In this document: positions 60,066 to 64,000 of the stretch, in pieces
Layout of the letters: each line of letters begins with the position of its first letter
Numbering within the stretch: the first letter of the stretch is position 1
Source of the DNA: Angiostrongylus vasorum
Lineage: Eukaryota > Nematoda > Chromadorea > Rhabditida > Metastrongylidae
DNA length: 64,000 nucleotides
Assembly: GCA_018806985.1 (NCBI GenBank)
Contig: JADANN010000071.1
Location: 48,054-112,053, forward strand
Direction of reading: 5' to 3'
Notes under the pieces: model-generated
Database searches by the model: none
Told to the model about the DNA's origin: nothing
What the model saw: only the letters and a program-made list of their open reading frames with translations
Program-made: the position numbers and the translations under genes

Positions 60066-61139
60066 CTGACTTGCCGAGTCATAACACCATGGTGATTGCT
60101 CCACAAGATCCAGACGGCGTTGATATTGAACCCGGAAGAAAAGTGAAGAAAATTATTCACGATTTCTCCTCAGAATCTAATAATCAGAAAAAATGGATAT
60201 GTCGATTCGGTATTTCGGGAAATTTCACCGAATAGAGCATAGAAAGAGGTTCAGCAAACGGATTATGTCCACAACAACGAATATAAGTGTCATGAGAGTC
60301 TCTTTCATGAGCTTCACAACAATATCATGTGTCTAAAGATGGGTTGGACAAGCCTATACCGCCTTGCTAAAATTACTGACGGAAACGGTTCACACTACCG
60401 TACGAAAACTGGAGTCCTCGGTGTTAAACTCTATGGCTAATAACTAAAGCACGTGCACATCGTACATTTGATACCGTCGGTTATTTCACAACTTAAAATT
60501 GGATTACCAGCAAGTTCCGTAACATAGTTGCTTTGTCAGAACTCATAAGTTCGCTTCCACTGATGATCTGGCGTCTATACACCACTCACCACTCAAGCTT
60601 AGACCAATCGTCAGTTGTGTACGCAGTCCAACGAATAGAATAGCGTGGCTTACAAAACTAATTTTCATACACTTGATACAGCACATCTCAGCCTACTTTA
60701 CGAATACCCAAATGTTCTTGGATTGTCTAAGGCATACGCGTCCTTACAGCGCGTACATGGTGGAGTACTTCGATGTTACTTCCGTTTACAGAACTGTGTC
60801 GAATGACTCTGTAATGCGAGCCATCCGCTAGCTCTTCATCGAGCACGAAAAAACGGTAGGCTCTTCGATTCAGCAGTTCATTGCCTCCATGAAGTGCTCA
60901 AACTGCTCAACCTTTAGATGGCCCGGGAAGCTTCACGCATAAATGAAGGGGTTGTTAATGAGAAAGCTACTATCACCAACCCTTGGCATTGTTTTTTTCT
61001 TTAAGGTGGAGGCTCCAGTAATCGATCTTAAGCCGTCACTCTACTGTAGATATATAGATGACTACTTCATCATTTACTTCACATAACAGGAGGTGGACAA
61101 ATATATTGAGTCATTGAACGAACTCCCAACGGCTTACAG
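60066..61139 (+). pseudogene. Penelope-like element relic (reverse transcriptase)
   Basis: Translation across broken frames gives LRPIVSCVRSPTNRIAWLTK (from about 60597), then YFTNTQMFLDCLRHTRPYSA and later LYCRYIDDYFIIYFT with the catalytic YIDD (around 61040-61080). QEVDKYIESLNELP follows. These are in the order expected for a Penelope-like reverse transcriptase and match the 12-13.8 kb relic. Several stop codons interrupt it. Confidence 0.68.
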
Positions 61140-61490
61140 CCTCATCGTGGTTGGAAGGTGTTCCTGGGTGTCGAACTGCGATGTACGATGGAGGATTCAT
61201 CCTCCCAGCAGGTTCTCCCAAAGCTGAGAAAGAGTCCGGCGATTCACCAGAATCCATTGCTATCCTAGTATTAAACTCACATGGTGGCAAATCTCCCTCT
61301 GATCCACAAGGGCTGCGACTGCCTGTGGTGGTGACAAACTGGGCAAACTTCGCTTAGGCTGACCTCGGGATTCCGGAAACTACAATGGGTAAACCAGAAA
61401 ACCTCCTACAAAGTGGAAATTGTGCTGGAGCACGCCCAATCAGTGAAGAACGGGCCAGCCAAGCATCTAAGCCAGTAAGTAATGAACGAA
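61140..61490 (+). repeat. family R3 repeat copy
   Basis: Third R3 copy: 'cctcatcgtggttggaaggt', 'aactgcgatgtacgatggag', 'aaagctgagaaagagtccgg', 'tgcctgtggtggtgacaaac' and a 'taagccagtaagtaatgaac' end. Confidence 0.7.
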
Positions 61491-62399
61491 CAAACAGAAT
61501 ATAAAGAATCCATCCGAGAGAAACCGAAAGAAAAGCTGGCTTCTAATTCTGAACGTTCAAATCAACCTACCCGAAAATGGCCACATCACCAAGTGGTACT
61601 GAAAGCCAAGTAACAAAACACATCACATTTGTTCATCATCACTGCAAAAATGAGAAGGCGCATGAGCTAGCACCATTCCTTAGGCTAATCCTTTGACCTG
61701 AGCCAGGCACATTCCTCTGTACATAAGAATCTGTTCGGCTGGTCTCCAAGAAATCGCTGAAAAGCCTGCAATGAAGAAAACGGTGAGTGTGTAAAAAGAA
61801 AATTGTTCATTTTGCTGATGAAAATTTATGCCTTAAGTTTAAACAGCTGAGTTTGTGAAGGCGTTCGGCTGATACAACTTTGGATTTGACCATCAAGAAA
61901 AAATGGGTTATAAAATAATGTCGAGGTTAGAAAATGGATCGATGCTGGAATTTGCACACAGATGGCGAGATCACTGCTTCAAAATAATTTGTAAGTTAGG
62001 GAGGTTGGAAGCCGTCTGGGATGTCGATAATGAACATGGAATAGTCACTCACTCACTCGAACATCACTTGAATACTACGAAAGCTATCGATGTAGGAAAC
62101 AAATTCGTTTCTAACTTTCTCTCACAGCTGAAATCAAATGGATATTTTACCCCTCCATTGGGAAGGAAGTGAGATTGACGAACGACGTAGTACCTCGACA
62201 ACGGGAAGTCATGTGGACCAAACAGGTAATCTGTTTTCATGGCAACATCTGAACAACATCGGTTAGCAACTAAGCCAAACGGGAAATTTAAACATACAGC
62301 AGAACCAGTGAAGGCCTGATGGCCATAATTTTTGCGTGGATTTCAAAAAGTAAAATATAGAGAGTATAGAGCTCTTTGCTTGATGATTTTAATTCCATC
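61491..62399. other. stretch without a recognised gene
   Basis: A plus-strand frame at 61903-62172 (89 residues) has no domain I recognise. Scraps near 61745-61800 ('gctggtctccaagaaatcgc', 'aaaacggtgagtgtgtaaaa') faintly resemble the foldback family. No SOD signal exon was found. Confidence 0.35.
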
Positions 62400-62630
62400 T
62401 TAAATGTCGTAGAGTGGTGGTCGAGTCAATTCTCACTAGGAACCTGAGCGAGCCGATTTAGAGGTTCCGAACTGGGTTGCAAAGAATGGTTTTTTTCCCG
62501 GACAAGTCTGGTAGCAATTTTCCGACCCCAGATGGATAAAAAGGGATTGGTTTAGCTCGGAGCAGGATTGAACAAGTGGCGTGGTAGTGATGATCGGCAT
62601 CACTACCACTGTGCTACCCACCTTCTATGG
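62400..62630 (-). repeat. SINE-1 relic just upstream of SOD-E exon 2
   Basis: 'gacaagtctggtagcaattt' and 'ccgaccccagatggataaaa' match the middle of SINE-1 in reverse, and 'cactgtgctacccacc' matches its head. The tail side is eroded. Confidence 0.5.
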
Positions 62631-62700
62631 AGGGAATTTGTCACCGAAAAACCAGTTTTTTTGAAACAATGGAAGGATTTTTATGAGAATTCTTTTTTAG

Positions 62701-63376
62701 TGCCACAAGCTCGTGCCCTTATGTTTCAAGCCGTTTCTGGCGGTAATCCAACTAATTCAATTGGAGTTCTCGACTTGAGAGAACTCAATGGGGGTAGTGA
62801 CGGTAAGCTCGTAGATCATTCTATGCTTTCAGTAAGTGAATGATGATTTAAATTCAATGTGAATTTTAGATCACCGGCACTTTGACTGGATTGCCTCCGG
62901 GCGACCACGGTTTTCATGTCCACGAGTATGGGGATTTGGGCAATGGTTGCTTAGCATCAGGAGTACACTTCAATCCTTATAGATCAGACCATGGTGGACC
63001 AGCAAACCCACCTTCATCACGACACATTGGGGATCTTGGAAACATAATGACACCTGTGAGTTCTTTCCTAGTCCGCTACATTTAGTTTCGATTACTATTT
63101 TTTATACATTTGGTGACGTTGGAAAGTTATATCTCTCGGGAAACCACTGACCCTCTTCATACCAATTTTAAGGCGAACGGACCAACAATGGTCAACATCC
63201 AAGATCCACTTCTGGCTTTTTCTGGAAACCGCGGTATAGTCGGAAGAGCTATCGTGATCCACGCTAATCCAGATGATCTTGGGACCGCCGGGAACGATGG
63301 CAGCCGTACAGTAGGCAATGCTGGTGCACGCCTTTCCTGTGGAGTCATTGGCTATATTATGCCAGGAACTGCTTAA
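62701..63376 (+). CDS. SOD-E, Cu/Zn superoxide dismutase, signal exon not found, one frame break
   Basis: Mature-domain exons are 62701-62802, 62870-63055 and 63173-63376, closest to SOD-C. Ligand motifs: [28 protein letters not shown] and [23 protein letters not shown] gives the active-site arginine and cysteine. The exon at 62701 starts in phase 1 like the second exon of its paralogues, so a signal-peptide exon should lie upstream. None is visible back to SOD-D, and SINE and Penelope debris fills that space. The exon is one base longer than in A, C and D (102 against 101). The excess lies in a G5 run at about 62790-62794, which breaks the frame before the next exon. It is either a decayed gene or a base-calling error. 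Confidence 0.8.
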
Positions 63377-63699
63377 ATTTATTCCTGGAGCGTGTGTTTG
63401 TGCTTTATAAAGGAAATGTCGTAACTCTGCGTACTATATTCGATTCCTTCAGTGCTTCCTTATGTTAGCGAACACAAAGCATATTTTACTTAGCGATCAA
63501 ACTGTTGAAATGGAGGTATTTCCTCTGGGAAATCACGGAAAAGGTAGTAATTATTTCTACCACGGCAAAATTGCTTCTTTAACTTGGTGATGTGACGGAA
63601 CTACATTGGTGTGATTCCCGTGATCCAAGGCAGAATTCAACCGTAGTTTCTTACCTATTGCTAGTTTATTTAATGACATCTGTCTATATATGTAATCAT
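63377..63699. other. 3' flank of SOD-E, nothing recognised
   Basis: No AATAAA within about 100 bases of the stop. No gene recognised. Confidence 0.4.
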
Positions 63700-63930
63700 T
63701 TTTCGTAACAGAGTTAACTGGGCTCAATGCCGATATTTGCCCTCCAGATCATTTCCGTTGACGGATGATCGCAGATAACAGAGTTAGAGTAAAAACTGGC
63801 TGAAAGAAAGGCAACGGAAAGGCCTCGGTGGTCAGTGGATAACAGGTGAACACCCGGTAAAGGTTATCGCGGGTTCGAAGCTCACATAGGGTTCCGAGTT
63901 TTACTCGTATCTAAAAAATCATTGTGGTTG
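63700..63930. mobile_element. SINE-2 copy
   Basis: It contains 'gggctcaatgccgatatttg', 'tttccgttgacggatgatcg', an A-box-like 'cggtggtcagtggataacag' and a B-box-like 'cgcgggttcgaagctc'. Its order matches the copy at 52965-53215. Confidence 0.6.
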
Positions 63931-64000
63931 AAATGGAGATGTTTCCTGTGAGTTATAAAAAACAGTGGTAGAAATTTCTTCCTACCACGGCAGAATTGGT

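Noticed and set aside
61903..62172. 89-residue plus-strand frame
   Set aside because: It lies between repeat debris and has no recognisable domain. It could be element-derived, but I cannot support a call.
63790..63900. tRNA-like A/B-box sequence
   Set aside because: It belongs to a SINE-2 copy. I could not fold a full cloverleaf with paired acceptor ends, and the same is true of the SINE-1 heads.

Overview
This is a nuclear window from a nematode, most probably a strongylid (hookworm-like) parasite. Evidence: short AT-rich GT-AG introns with TTTCAG-type acceptors, a split conserved housekeeping gene, a cluster of secretory Cu/Zn superoxide dismutases, and dense RTE-clade LINEs, Penelope-like relics and tRNA-derived SINEs. 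The species cannot be fixed from the sequence alone. No bacterial features, rRNA genes or genuine tRNA genes were seen.

Left third (3309-19446, + strand): a complete CTR9 gene, the TPR scaffold of the Paf1 transcription-elongation complex, rebuilt here as 24 exons coding for about 1,140 residues. Its larger introns are filled with mobile DNA: several SINE-1 copies, an 813-bp foldback palindrome, a Penelope-like relic, two SINE-2 copies and a family-R3 repeat. The first intron holds a second, unrelated same-strand coding exon (3455-4018) resembling CINP, the CDK2-interacting, checkpoint-linked protein. That exon has no usable upstream ATG of its own. It accepts a splice in the same phase as CTR9 exon 2, so CTR9 exon 1 can serve as the leader of both proteins. 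This is the most unusual arrangement in the window.

Middle (about 19.4-33 kb): no cellular gene was recognised. It holds two RTE LINE copies on the minus strand (22.1-23.8 kb, 5' truncated; 25.0-28.4 kb, near full length but frame-broken), SINEs, and old Penelope and foldback fragments.

Right half (33.4-63.4 kb): five Cu/Zn-SOD genes, A(+), B(-), C(+), D(+), E(+), each with or expected to have a signal-peptide exon. B, C and D read intact with all metal ligands. A carries three single-base excesses and E one, every one inside a homopolymer run. CTR9 exon 5 has a similar one-base excess in a G run, so base-calling error is a serious alternative to pseudogenisation. A, C and D share a TATA-type promoter block 80-90 bp before the ATG. 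Between the SOD genes lie a third near-complete RTE copy (40.7-43.9 kb, +), RTE relics, a mariner fragment in a SOD-D intron, a Penelope relic (60-61.1 kb), two foldback structures with AT-dinucleotide cores, and SINEs.

The cluster fits local duplication of secreted antioxidant enzymes, of the kind many parasitic nematodes release. The repeats explain the large intergenic spacing and two of the outsized SOD introns.
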